From assembly GCA_965242795.1 (NCBI GenBank), contig OZ251505.1, positions 558,001 through 622,000 on the forward strand: DNA of 64,000 nucleotides, written 5' to 3'. Shown here in pieces: positions 10,864 to 18,869 of the stretch; the first letter of the stretch is position 1; the number at the start of each line of letters is the position of its first letter. The notes under the pieces are model-generated. The model made no database searches and was not told the origin of the DNA. It saw only the letters and a program-made list of their open reading frames with translations. A program made the translations under genes and the position numbers. The stretch comes from Bin18 sp965242795. GTDB taxonomy: Bacteria; Desulfobacterota; Binatia; Bin18.

Positions 10864-12768
10864 ATGCATGCCATCTGCGGACTGCTGTTGCGCGAAGCGG
10901 ACGCCGCGCATGGATTGCACGCCATGTTGACGGCCCTCGTCCCGTACGGAACCGGGCACGCGGAATGGACGGACGGCAGTGTCGGTCTAGGCTCGCGGGG
11001 CATGAGGATGGAAGGGGACGAGACCGGCTCCGCACTGCATTTCGCCCGTGACGCCGGACTCACGGTCGCCGCAGACGCACGCCTCGACGACCGCGACGCA
11101 CTCTGTGCTGCGCTTTGCGTGCCGCCGCCCGCCCGCGCCGGTCTCGCCGATGGGGACCTCATCCTGCGTGCCTACCAGCGGTGGGGAGCGGAATGTCCTC
11201 ACCACTTGATCGGCGACTACGCCTTCGCCGTGTGGGACGCCCGGACGCGCACCCTGTTCTGCGCCCGCGATCACATCGGTGCCAGGCCCTTGTACTATGC
11301 GGAAGCCGCACAGGGCTTCGTCTTCGCCAGCACCGTGGAAGGCGTGCTGGCCGCGCCGGGCGTCTCCGACGTACTCGACGAGGCGACGGTGGCGCAGTAT
11401 CTGACCGGTCTCTCTCTGTTGAGCACCACCCGGACGTTCTTCGAAGCGGTGCGCAAGCTGCCGCCGGGCCATACGCTCACCGTCGGTGGCGCTGCGCTCC
11501 GGCAAGGGAATGCCTCTTCGCACTTGCCGGCTCGGCTGGAACGCTACTGGCGCCCGGAAGCCGTGCCGCACGCACGGCCGGCCTCCGACGATGGGTATGC
11601 GGAGGAGTTTCTGGCCCTCTACGCCCGGGCGGTTCAGGACCGGTTGCGCGGTGCCGACCCGGTGGGCGTGCATCTGAGCGGCGGTCTGGATTCGTCCAGC
11701 ATCGCGGTACTCGCGGCGCGGGAGTTGCGGCGTCAAGGCCGTCCGTCACCGCTGGCGTTCAGTTGGCTGCCGGAGTTGGGAGCCGCGCCGCCTGAGCCGG
11801 CGCACGCACAGGAATACGCCCGCATCGACGCGGTCTGCGCCCAGGAAGGCTTGCAGGTCTTTCACCGGGCGCTCAGTGCCGCGGACTTCGCCGCCGTCCT
11901 GCGCCGCGACGGGGCGTATCCTGGCGTCCATGTCCATCCCAACGAGGAAGTCGTGCAGCAGAGCGCGGAGGAGCAGGGCGTCCGCGTGTTGTTGTCGGGC
12001 TGGGGCGGGGACGAAGGCGCGTCGTTCAACGGCCGGGGACACCTCGAACGTCTCCTGTTGAGCGGACGGTGGGGGAAGCTGGCAGCCGAATGCCGGGCCG
12101 GCGGCACGGGTCTGCGACAAGTCCTCGGCCGCATCCTCAATCTCACGTTTCCCGGCCTCATGTTGGACCTTCGACGGCTGCGGCGCGGGAAGCCGCGGCG
12201 CGCGCACTCGGGGATGTTGGCCCCGGCGTTCCGGCGGCGGATGCAGCCGCGGTCGGAGCCCGTGCTCCGCTATCCGGACGTGCGGCGGAGTCAGGTGCGG
12301 CTGTTGCAGCTCCCCCACCTGAGCGTACGCATTGAGGGGTGGGCTGCGAGCGGCGTGCGCCGCGGGATCGAATACCGCTATCCGTTGCTGGACCGGCGGG
12401 TCTTGGAGTTCGCCCTGGGCCTGCCGCCGACGCAGTTCCGACGGGGGCGGTGGAGCCGCTGGCTGATGCGTCACGCGCTCCGTACGGTGTTGCCGCCCGA
12501 GGTGTGCTGGCACGCGAGCAAGGAAGACCCGGCCCGGTTCGAGGCGATGCACGCCGCCTTCTTTGGGGCGGTGCCAGCCATCCGGGAAGAACTGGTCGCC
12601 GCCGCGCCGTCGCGGGCGGGTTACGTGGACATGGCGCGCCTGATGGAAAGCCTGGATGGGGGCCGTCTGCAAGCCGAGCCGCAGGTCGCCCCGGGGATTG
12701 GCGCCGCCTTGCAGTTTCTCGATTGGGGAGCGGACGTTGCGAACGCCGGCGTTGCCGTCGTTCGATGA
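10864..12768 (+). CDS. Asparagine-synthetase-like ATP-dependent cyclase (lasso peptide macrolactam synthetase type)
   Basis: A 634-residue protein with an N-terminal Ntn/glutaminase-like domain (residues 1-220) and a C-terminal PP-loop domain. The PP-loop SGGLDSSS is at 272-279, and a SGWGGDE-SFNGR motif follows. In true AsnB the catalytic Cys is residue 2; here the N-terminus reads MHAICG, with Cys at 5, so glutamine hydrolysis by the usual Ntn mechanism is doubtful. That feature, the length and the GGDE context resemble lasso peptide C-proteins, which adenylate an Asp/Glu side chain and close a macrolactam ring. An in-frame ATG at 10756 would add 36 unconserved residues, so 10864 is preferred. 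The convergent gene at 12853-13035 looks like its substrate. No lasso B1/B2 (RRE/protease) gene is visible in the window. Confidence 0.82.
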   Translation: MHAICGLLLREADAAHGLHAMLTALVPYGTGHAEWTDGSVGLGSRGMRMEGDETGSALHFARDAGLTVAADARLDDRDALCAALCVPPPARAGLADGDLILRAYQRWGAECPHHLIGDYAFAVWDARTRTLFCARDHIGARPLYYAEAAQGFVFASTVEGVLAAPGVSDVLDEATVAQYLTGLSLLSTTRTFFEAVRKLPPGHTLTVGGAALRQGNASSHLPARLERYWRPEAVPHARPASDDGYAEEFLALYARAVQDRLRGADPVGVHLSGGLDSSSIAVLAARELRRQGRPSPLAFSWLPELGAAPPEPAHAQEYARIDAVCAQEGLQVFHRALSAADFAAVLRRDGAYPGVHVHPNEEVVQQSAEEQGVRVLLSGWGGDEGASFNGRGHLERLLLSGRWGKLAAECRAGGTGLRQVLGRILNLTFPGLMLDLRRLRRGKPRRAHSGMLAPAFRRRMQPRSEPVLRYPDVRRSQVRLLQLPHLSVRIEGWAASGVRRGIEYRYPLLDRRVLEFALGLPPTQFRRGRWSRWLMRHALRTVLPPEVCWHASKEDPARFEAMHAAFFGAVPAIREELVAAAPSRAGYVDMARLMESLDGGRLQAEPQVAPGIGAALQFLDWGADVANAGVAVVR

Positions 12769-12794
12769 GATTCCCGGGCGAGGGGAGTTCGTTC

Positions 12795-12829
12795 GTACGC
12801 CCCCGGAGACGACCGACCCGGGGGCGTAC
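12795..12829. terminator. Perfect 12-bp hairpin between two convergent genes
   Basis: GTACGCCCCCGG (12795-12806) pairs exactly with CCGGGGGCGTAC (12818-12829) around an 11-base loop. It lies 27 bases after the cyclase stop and 24 bases before the precursor stop. Such a strong stem between converging genes is most simply a bidirectional transcription terminator. No U-tract is present on either side, so termination efficiency cannot be judged. Confidence 0.65.
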
Positions 12830-12852
12830 TTCGGTCTGCGGTGACGAGTGGG

Positions 12853-13035
12853 TCAACTAATGATGTAGGCGGTCGTCGGGCCCTGCATAGCCTCGGTAGA
12901 AGACGGATCACCGCCTGCCCCGACTTCCGCAACACCATCATTGATTACCATGACGGTAGGCTTGCTCCAGGGTTTCTTTTTCTGAGGCGTATCAGTCAGC
13001 GCGTCTGCGGGGGGGGGGGGGGGGGGGGGGGTCAT
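12853..13035 (-). CDS. Candidate lasso-type RiPP precursor peptide
   Basis: A 60-residue peptide: MT, seven prolines, a polar stretch, then KKKPWSKPTVMVINDG and a Gly/Ser-rich tail ending in AYIIS. W23-x-x-P26-x-V28 with G34 downstream matches the YxxPxL...G leader pattern that lasso precursors use to bind the RRE (PqqD-like) protein. A ring is possible from A40, G41 or G42 to Glu48, giving 9, 8 or 7 residues, all normal lasso sizes. The core would be about 20 residues (G41-S60). The classical Thr at -2 is not present. The ATG at 13035 has a perfect AGGAGGA six bases upstream. The neighbouring asparagine-synthetase-like gene is the main functional support. Cleavage site and ring are inference. 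Confidence 0.62.
   Translation of the reverse strand: MTPPPPPPPADALTDTPQKKKPWSKPTVMVINDGVAEVGAGGDPSSTEAMQGPTTAYIIS
13009..13031. repeat. 23-base G homopolymer (poly-C in the precursor gene)
   Basis: An uninterrupted run of 23 G on the + strand. On the coding (-) strand it is poly-C starting one base after the ATG of the small gene at 12853-13035, and it encodes the poly-Pro stretch. The frame is open only if the tract length leaves remainder 2 when divided by 3, as 23 does. With 22 or 24 bases the frame meets TGA within five or six codons after the tract. Confidence 0.95.
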
Positions 13036-13525
13036 TGCTTCCTCCTGTCGGTGTGTGAGTGGAATGATGAGGTGTGCGTTTCCCGCCATGTACTGAAAAT
13101 GGGAAGGAAAAGCAAGGGGAATATGGTGGGATCTCGATTTGAATTTTAGACCATTACTGGTTTGTGTAGGGGCAACCCCCTGTGGTCCCTGAGCCCGTCG
13201 AAGGGTGGTTGCCCTGGGGCGGGGGCAGGCAGGCACGGGGGCCTGCCCCTACACTCGGAGAACTACATTCGTCGAAAGAGAAATTTCGAACTGAGACACT
13301 ACCGGGATTATATACAAGATGCCCCTCCGCCCGTTTCGACACGCTCAACGGGCTACCCTTGAGCTTACGATGCTCTGAGTGCGGTCCCTGAGCGTGTCGA
13401 AGGATCAAGGGGTCGAGGACCGGAGCGAAGTTCAGGAGCATCTCGTATGTCATTCCCGAAAAAGGGCGGCCATGCGACCACCCTTTCAGGTCGCAGTGAG
13501 AGAAGATCGACAACGAGTCCATCGG
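13036..13525. repeat. Gene-free block with dispersed palindromic repeats and a MITE-like element
   Basis: No convincing gene here. At 13164-13255 are two copies of a GGGGCA.../GGGGCCTGCCCCTAC palindromic element. From 13304 to 13458 is an element whose ends are inverted copies (ATTATATACAAGATGCCCCTC against GGAGCATCTCGTATGTCATT). It contains TTCGACACGCTCAACGGG and CCTGAGCGTGTCGAAGG, which are themselves inverted copies. The arrangement is that of a small non-autonomous mobile element or REP cluster. The promoter of the precursor gene must lie at its 13036 end. Confidence 0.6.
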
Positions 13526-15445
13526 TCATTCCCCGTCCACCGAAAACGCGAGCAGCGCGTTGCCGCCGATGCCACCCGAAAACCCGTATCCCGACGCGAC
13601 GTACACCATCCCGTCTACGATCGTAGGTCCCGGGCCGTCGAACGAGCCGCCGCGCGTCTTCACGCCGTTGGTGCTTTCGTATTCCTGGTCGGCGTCGTAA
13701 TCCCACACGACTTCCCCCGTGTCGGTGGCGTATGCCCGCAGGTGGCTGTCCACAGCTCCGGAGAACACCACGCCCGGCATGGCGGAGACGGCTTGCGACT
13801 GCGCCGGGCTGCACTTGGGCCGGCCGTTGCAGCCGGGCGGCGGGACGTGCCAGAGCCGGGTCCCGCTCTCGATGTCGTATGCGAACATGCCGCCGCCCAC
13901 GCTCCCGTCCAGCGTCGTGGTGAACCCGACGTCCGAGTTTTCGACCGCGGTGAGGCCGATGTCCGACAGCGCTACGTACACGTTCTTGGCGTCCGCGGCC
14001 GAGCCCCACTGAATGCCACCCACCAAGCCGCCCTTACCCACGCGCTGCTGCCACAGGATTTCGCCGTCCCGGTCCGGATCGATCGCGTGCATCATGCCCG
14101 ACTTCTGGCCGGCCAGAATGACGCGCCGGCCGTCGGGCAGGACGCGCAGAATCGGCGACGAGGCGAAATCCAGGTCCGGGCCGCGCGCCTCGGGGCAATT
14201 GGTGTCGTCCTCGATTTCACACCCCGCGTTCCATGCGTCGCCCGCGGTGAACTGTTTGGACCACAGCATCTCGCCCGTCCGCAGATCGAAGGCGATCACC
14301 GCGTCGCTGGTCAGCGAGGCCGGGTCGGAATAATTGTCACCCGTGGTGACGTACATCCGCCCGCGTTCCGGGTCGAGCGTAGGCGAGGACCACACCGAGG
14401 CGCCCGACGGTCCCCAGAGTTGCACGCCGACCGCGTTCTTGCGGACCGGCGCCGGCGGGTCGGGGATCGTGTACGCCCGCCAGACTTCTTTGCCGGTGAA
14501 GCGGTTGAGCGCCAGGACCTTGCCGCGGAACGTGCAGCATTCGTAGGTCGGTTCGGCACCGGCCAGTTCTTCCAGCGCGGTGGTGGACACGTACAGCCGG
14601 TTGCCCAACGTCTTGGGCGTGCCGGTGATCGTGGCCAAGGGATGGTCGTCCACGCGCACCTTCCAGATCCGTTCGCCGGTGCCCGCGTCGAGCGCGTACA
14701 TGTTGGCGCTGCTGTCGCCGACGTACACGACGTGGCGCTGCGGGTCGGTGCCCGGCAACGAATCGACCACCATCGTCGAACGCACGCCGCCCTCGGTCTT
14801 CACCGTCCAGTACAGGCAGCCGGTCTTGGCGTCGATCGAATAAATCCGTCCCTTGAGCGTGCCCATGAACACCCGCCCGCCGACCACGGTCGGCTGCGAG
14901 GTCCGAAAATCCATGGGCAGGCCGAACACCCATTTCACCTTGAGCCGCGGCACGTCCTCGGGACGCAGGCCGGATGCCGCCGCGGACTGGAAGCGCGTGT
15001 TGAAGTTGTCCACGCCCCACCCGTTCCACTGCGGGGCGCCCTCTTCCACGGTGAATGTCCCGGGCGCGTCCGCGCAGAAGCCGCCGACGGTCTCGTCCTT
15101 GTCCTGCAGCTTCTTCCCGGTGACCCACTCGGCCATCGCGCGCCGTTCGGGCCGCGTCCGCATCCAGCCCTGCATGCGCATCTTGCCCGTGTCCAACGAG
15201 TGCAACACCAAATCGGCCGGCAGACGCGCCATGACCTCGCGGAGCGGGGCGCGCGTCACCTGGCCCTCGTGACACCGGGCGCAGTGCTCCTGGTAGAGCG
15301 CTTCGCCGTCCAGCCCGGCGTGATCTGCCGCGTCCTGGGCGGCCACCGGTCCGACGCCGATTCCGCACACGGCCAAGGCAAGTGTTACGCCGAGCGCGGA
15401 CAGCGTCGTCGACGGTCCTTTCCGACTCCGGTTTCTCGTGAACAT
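13526..15445 (-). CDS. Secreted cytochrome c/PQQ beta-propeller dehydrogenase, PVA-dehydrogenase-like (copy 2)
   Basis: A 639-residue paralogue of the 8615-10564 and 15695-17617 products, with the same order of parts. It has a signal sequence (to about residue 36, VAAQDA), haem motif CARCH at 55-59, then the PQQ-type propeller with blades such as IYSIDAKTGC and MYALDAGTGE and the ECCTF pair. The start at 15445 is preceded by GGGGGGA at good spacing. It has the greatest similarity to copy 1 over the second half (EYESTNGVKTRGGSFDGPGP shared). Probably a periplasmic quinohaemoprotein alcohol dehydrogenase; substrate unknown. Confidence 0.88.
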   Translation of the reverse strand: MFTRNRSRKGPSTTLSALGVTLALAVCGIGVGPVAAQDAADHAGLDGEALYQEHCARCHEGQVTRAPLREVMARLPADLVLHSLDTGKMRMQGWMRTRPERRAMAEWVTGKKLQDKDETVGGFCADAPGTFTVEEGAPQWNGWGVDNFNTRFQSAAASGLRPEDVPRLKVKWVFGLPMDFRTSQPTVVGGRVFMGTLKGRIYSIDAKTGCLYWTVKTEGGVRSTMVVDSLPGTDPQRHVVYVGDSSANMYALDAGTGERIWKVRVDDHPLATITGTPKTLGNRLYVSTTALEELAGAEPTYECCTFRGKVLALNRFTGKEVWRAYTIPDPPAPVRKNAVGVQLWGPSGASVWSSPTLDPERGRMYVTTGDNYSDPASLTSDAVIAFDLRTGEMLWSKQFTAGDAWNAGCEIEDDTNCPEARGPDLDFASSPILRVLPDGRRVILAGQKSGMMHAIDPDRDGEILWQQRVGKGGLVGGIQWGSAADAKNVYVALSDIGLTAVENSDVGFTTTLDGSVGGGMFAYDIESGTRLWHVPPPGCNGRPKCSPAQSQAVSAMPGVVFSGAVDSHLRAYATDTGEVVWDYDADQEYESTNGVKTRGGSFDGPGPTIVDGMVYVASGYGFSGGIGGNALLAFSVDGE

Positions 15446-15694
15446 GCCCGATCCCCCCTTATTTTTGGAGATTCCATAGAAGACGAACCGACAATCAGGT
15501 CCTCCTCGTCATACCCCCGTTCAAGCCGGGGGCAGGCTCTGCGTAAGCAGGTATCCATGTCCGGGATTCCCGCTTCCGCGGGAATGACGACGGGGAGGGA
15601 ATCGTCTCGTTCGTCATCCCCCTTCTTCAGGTCAGCCGTTCATCTCCCGCGCGATCCGTGGATTGCCGTCCGTCCCATGCGCCCCAACCCGTGC
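15446..15694. repeat. Spacer with a dispersed GTCATTCCCGC-type inverted repeat
   Basis: Between propeller copies 2 and 3. ATTCCCGCTTCCGCGGGAAT (about 15567-15586) is a near-perfect palindrome, accompanied by CGGGGGCAGGCTCTGCG. Both are short repeat types that recur at 17681-17745, 28978-29010, 35218-35250 and 41680-41735. No gene seen. Confidence 0.6.
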
Positions 15695-17617
15695 TTATTC
15701 GTCGCTCACGGAAAAGGCCAACAGCGCATTGCCCGGCATGCCGCCCCAGAACCCGTAGCCCGACTGGACGTACAGCATGCCGTCCACGATTGTCGGCCCC
15801 GGACCGTCGAACGATCCCCCGTGACTCTTCACGCCGTTGACCGTTTCGTACTCCTGGTCGGCGTCGTAGTCCCAGACCACGCTGCCGTCCGCGGTGTCGT
15901 ACGCACGCAGGTGGCCGTCCACCGAACCCGAGAAGACCACGCCGGGAATGACGGTCACCGCGGCGGACTGTGCCGGGCTGCACTGCTCGCGCCCGCCGCA
16001 ACCCGGGGGCGGCGCGTGCCAGCGGCGGTCGCCGGTCTCGACGTCGTACGCGAACATCCCGCCGCCCACGCTGCCATCCAGGCTGGTGGTCCAGCCCAAC
16101 TCCTCGTCTTCGTGCGTCTGCACCCCGATGTCCGACAGGGCGACGTAAATGGTCTGGGCATCCGTGGCCGGACCCCATTGAATGCCGCCAATCAGGCCGC
16201 CCTTGCCCACGCGCTGCTGCCAGAGGATCTCACCGTTCCGGTCCGGGTCCACCGCGTGCAGCACGCCCGACTTCTGGCCGGCCAACAGGACGCGCCGGCC
16301 GTTCGCCAAGCTGACGAGGATCGCGGACGAGCCGAAGTCCAAGTCTGGGCCGCGCGCCTCGGGGCAGTTCGAGTCGTCCGCGGTCTCGCAGCCGATGTTC
16401 CACGCGTCGTTCGGCGTGAACTGCCGCGACCAGATGAACTCGCCCGTCCGCAGGTCGAACGCCACGATAGCGTCGCTGGTCAGCGACGCCGGGTCGGAAT
16501 AATTGTCACCCGTCGTGACGTACATCCGTCCGCGCTCCAGGTCGAGCGTGGGCGAGGACCAGACCGTCGCTCCGGACGGCCCCCACAGTTGCGTCCCCTT
16601 CTGGTTCTTGCGAACCGGAACCGCGGGATCGAGAATCGTGTGCGCCCGCCACACGGTTTTCCCGTTGATGGCGTTCATGGCCACGATGGCGCCACGGAAG
16701 GTGCAGCACTCGTAGTCGGCGTCCGCGCCCGCGGCCTCCTCCAGCGAGGTCAGCGGAACGTACAGCCGGTTGCGGTGCAGCTTGGGCGTGCCCGTGACGC
16801 GCGCCATGGGGTGATCGTCGATCCGGGTGCGCCACAATTCCGCGCCGGTCTGCGCGTCCAGGGCGTACACGTTGGCTTCGGAGTCGCCGAAATACACCAC
16901 GTGCCGCGGCGGGTCGGTGCCCGGCAGCGTGCCGACGATCATGGTCGAGCGCACGCCCGACGCCGGCTTCATCGTCCAGTGCAGGCAGCCTGTCTTGGCG
17001 TCCAGGGCATACACGCGCCCCTTCATGCTGCCGATGAAGACGCGCCCCCCGACCACCGTCGGCTGTGAAGTCTGGTAATCCATGGGCAGGCCGAACGCCC
17101 ACCTGAGTTTCAGGCCGGGAACCTGGTCGGCACGAATGCCCGCCTGGGCCGCGGGCTGGAACCGGCTGTTGACCGCGTCCACCCCCCAGCCGTTCCACCG
17201 CGGGGCATCGGCGCGCACGACGAACTCGCCGGAGGCGTCGGCGCAAAAGCCGGCGACGGTCTCATCGGTCGCGGATTCGGGCTTCAGTTTCTTGTCGGTG
17301 ACCCACTCGGCGATGGCACGGCGTTCCGCATTGGTACGCAGCATGCCCTGAAATTTCATCTTGCCGAGTTCCAGCGAGTGGAGCACGAATTCCGCGGGGA
17401 GGCGGCGCAGGATGTCGAGCGCCGCGGCGCGGGTCGTCTGCCCGGCGTGGCACTTCGCGCAGTGGGCGTCGTACAGGGCTTGGCCGTCTTCCCCCGCGGC
17501 TCCAGGGGCAGCGGCGAAGCTCGGACTTGCAGATGCGCCCACCCACAGCAGCACCGTCATTCCGATACGGAACGCGCCCCATCCCCACAGCCGGGAAACC
17601 CCCTGTTCCCTCTTCAT
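15695..17617 (-). CDS. Secreted cytochrome c/PQQ beta-propeller dehydrogenase, PVA-dehydrogenase-like (copy 3)
   Basis: A 640-residue third paralogue. Signal peptide to about residue 37 (SPSFAAAP), haem motif CAKCH at 53-57, then the quinoprotein propeller with VYALDAKTGC, VYALDAQTGA and IVAMNAINGK blades and the ECCTF pair. The frame is open a little further upstream through a TTG. The ATG at 17617 is preferred because a GGGGAGGGG ribosome site lies directly before it. It is the most diverged of the three and lies head-to-tail with copy 2 (249 bases between them), so the set grew by tandem duplication. Different substrates or growth conditions may explain retention of all three; that is inference. 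Confidence 0.88.
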   Translation of the reverse strand: MKREQGVSRLWGWGAFRIGMTVLLWVGASASPSFAAAPGAAGEDGQALYDAHCAKCHAGQTTRAAALDILRRLPAEFVLHSLELGKMKFQGMLRTNAERRAIAEWVTDKKLKPESATDETVAGFCADASGEFVVRADAPRWNGWGVDAVNSRFQPAAQAGIRADQVPGLKLRWAFGLPMDYQTSQPTVVGGRVFIGSMKGRVYALDAKTGCLHWTMKPASGVRSTMIVGTLPGTDPPRHVVYFGDSEANVYALDAQTGAELWRTRIDDHPMARVTGTPKLHRNRLYVPLTSLEEAAGADADYECCTFRGAIVAMNAINGKTVWRAHTILDPAVPVRKNQKGTQLWGPSGATVWSSPTLDLERGRMYVTTGDNYSDPASLTSDAIVAFDLRTGEFIWSRQFTPNDAWNIGCETADDSNCPEARGPDLDFGSSAILVSLANGRRVLLAGQKSGVLHAVDPDRNGEILWQQRVGKGGLIGGIQWGPATDAQTIYVALSDIGVQTHEDEELGWTTSLDGSVGGGMFAYDVETGDRRWHAPPPGCGGREQCSPAQSAAVTVIPGVVFSGSVDGHLRAYDTADGSVVWDYDADQEYETVNGVKSHGGSFDGPGPTIVDGMLYVQSGYGFWGGMPGNALLAFSVSDE

Positions 17618-17798
17618 GTCCCCCTCCCCTTGCATCAATTGGAGTCACATACGAGTCGGTCCCGAAGTTCGTTCTCCCTCGTCATCCCTGCGCAAGCAGG
17701 GATCCATGTCCTAGATTCCCGCGTCCGTTAGAATGACGACAGGGAGAATTGTCGAGACCGTAACACCCATTCGTTTCGGACACGGCGCGCCGCGGCGT

Positions 17799-18257
17799 TC
17801 AGGCGTAGAAACGGTACACGCCTTCGGCCACGCACGCCGGCTTGCTGGCGCCTTCGACCTCGAAAGTCAGGCCGACGGTCACTTGCATGCCGCCGGTCAC
17901 GTCTTCCGCGTTGTCGAGCGTGGCCCGCGCACGCACCCGCTTGCCGATCGGCACGGGCGACGGGAAGCGCAGCTTGTTGAGTCCGTAATTCACGCCCATT
18001 CTGATGCCTTCCACCATCCAGATCTGGTCCATGAGATAGGGCGCGAGCGACAGCGTATAGTAGCCGTGTGCGACCGGCCCGCCGAACGGCGATTCTTTCT
18101 TCGCCCGCTCGACGTCGATGTGGATCCATTGGTGGTCGTGGGTACACTCGGCGAAGGCGTTGATCTCCTCTTGGGTGACCGCGTGCCAGTCGGACACGCC
18201 GAGTTCGGTGCCGACGAGAGACTTCACCTCGGTATAAGCTACGCTGCGTGCTGCCAT
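17799..18257 (-). CDS. MaoC-family (R)-specific enoyl-CoA hydratase-like protein
   Basis: A 152-residue hot-dog-fold protein. The hydratase motif around DHQWIHIDVERAK corresponds to the DxxPxHxD pattern with the catalytic Asp/His of (R)-hydratases, and FGGPVAHGYYTLSLAPYLM is the typical following helix. It would hydrate trans-2-enoyl-CoA to 3-hydroxyacyl-CoA in a beta-oxidation-like route. The ATG at 18257 is preceded by AAGGAG. It lies near the SCP2-type thiolase at 18870-20039, consistent with acyl-CoA catabolism. Confidence 0.9.
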   Translation of the reverse strand: MAARSVAYTEVKSLVGTELGVSDWHAVTQEEINAFAECTHDHQWIHIDVERAKKESPFGGPVAHGYYTLSLAPYLMDQIWMVEGIRMGVNYGLNKLRFPSPVPIGKRVRARATLDNAEDVTGGMQVTVGLTFEVEGASKPACVAEGVYRFYA

Positions 18258-18365
18258 GATCGGGCTCCTTTCCACGTTTGGAAGAAACAAGAAGATGCGA
18301 GATACTCCCGTTTGGAATCGTGCACGACGCGATTCGTGCACGGAATGCAAGCGCTTTTTCCCTAG

Positions 18366-18663
18366 TGTTCCGGCCTCGGGCTTGTCAAGGGCGAAAACCG
18401 GCAGGGGTTGTCGTCTCTATAATTCCCCTTCCTCATCCCCTCTCCCCTAGTGGGAGAGGGGGAAGGTGGAGAGCCCTTTCCACGGCGACGTTCATCGAGA
18501 AAAAGAGGGAGAAGGGCAGGCACAGGGGCCTGCCCCTACGGAGCGAGGAGGCGGAGGTTCCAGACCGAACTCTCTCCGCAACACGATTCAGTTGTGGACC
18601 CGTTCGCACGGCTGTTAGGTTCGGCGCCCGATATTGAGAGCCTCCGCCTCCCCCACACAACCT
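18366..18663. repeat. Spacer with palindromic repeats
   Basis: Holds CCCTCTCCC/GGGAGAGGG inverted arms near 18438-18463 and a GGGCAGGCACAGGGGCCTGCCCCTAC element near 18514-18539. The second element recurs at about 13228-13255 and 50370-50417. No gene recognised. Confidence 0.5.
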
Positions 18664-18861
18664 ATGAGTGAAACCCCTCCGCGCCTACCCGAAGCCGGCT
18701 TGTGCGCGGCGTGCCGACACGTCCGACAGATCATCAGCGCCCGAGGGTCGCGTTTCTACTATTGCGGACGGTCGGAGACCGACCCGGCCTACCGCAAGTA
18801 TCCACAGCTCCCTGTCCGCGAATGTCGGGGCTATCAGGCTGAAAGCGGCGAGGACGAATGA
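18664..18861 (+). CDS. Small cysteine-rich (zinc-ribbon-like) protein
   Basis: A 65-residue protein with the pattern LCAACRHVR - about 15 residues - YYCGRSETDPAY - REC-GY. Four Cys in two loops suggest one bound metal ion. The PAYRKYPQLPVREC segment is typical of small uncharacterised proteins seen in many Gram-negative genomes. The ATG at 18664 has no strong ribosome site. It ends nine bases before the thiolase stop on the other strand. Function unknown. Confidence 0.7.
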   Translation: MSETPPRLPEAGLCAACRHVRQIISARGSRFYYCGRSETDPAYRKYPQLPVRECRGYQAESGEDE

Positions 18862-18869
18862 CCCGCGCG

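Noticed and set aside
12853..13035. The small peptide as a PqqA (PQQ precursor), given the W-x-KP motif and neighbouring PQQ-type enzymes
   Set aside because: PqqA needs Glu and Tyr three residues apart for cross-linking; here E37 is followed by VGAGG and no such pair exists. The length and the asparagine-synthetase neighbour fit lasso precursors better.
13379..17068. Long + strand frame of 1229 codons
   Set aside because: It runs antisense to two propeller dehydrogenase genes and has no recognisable motif; a high-GC shadow.
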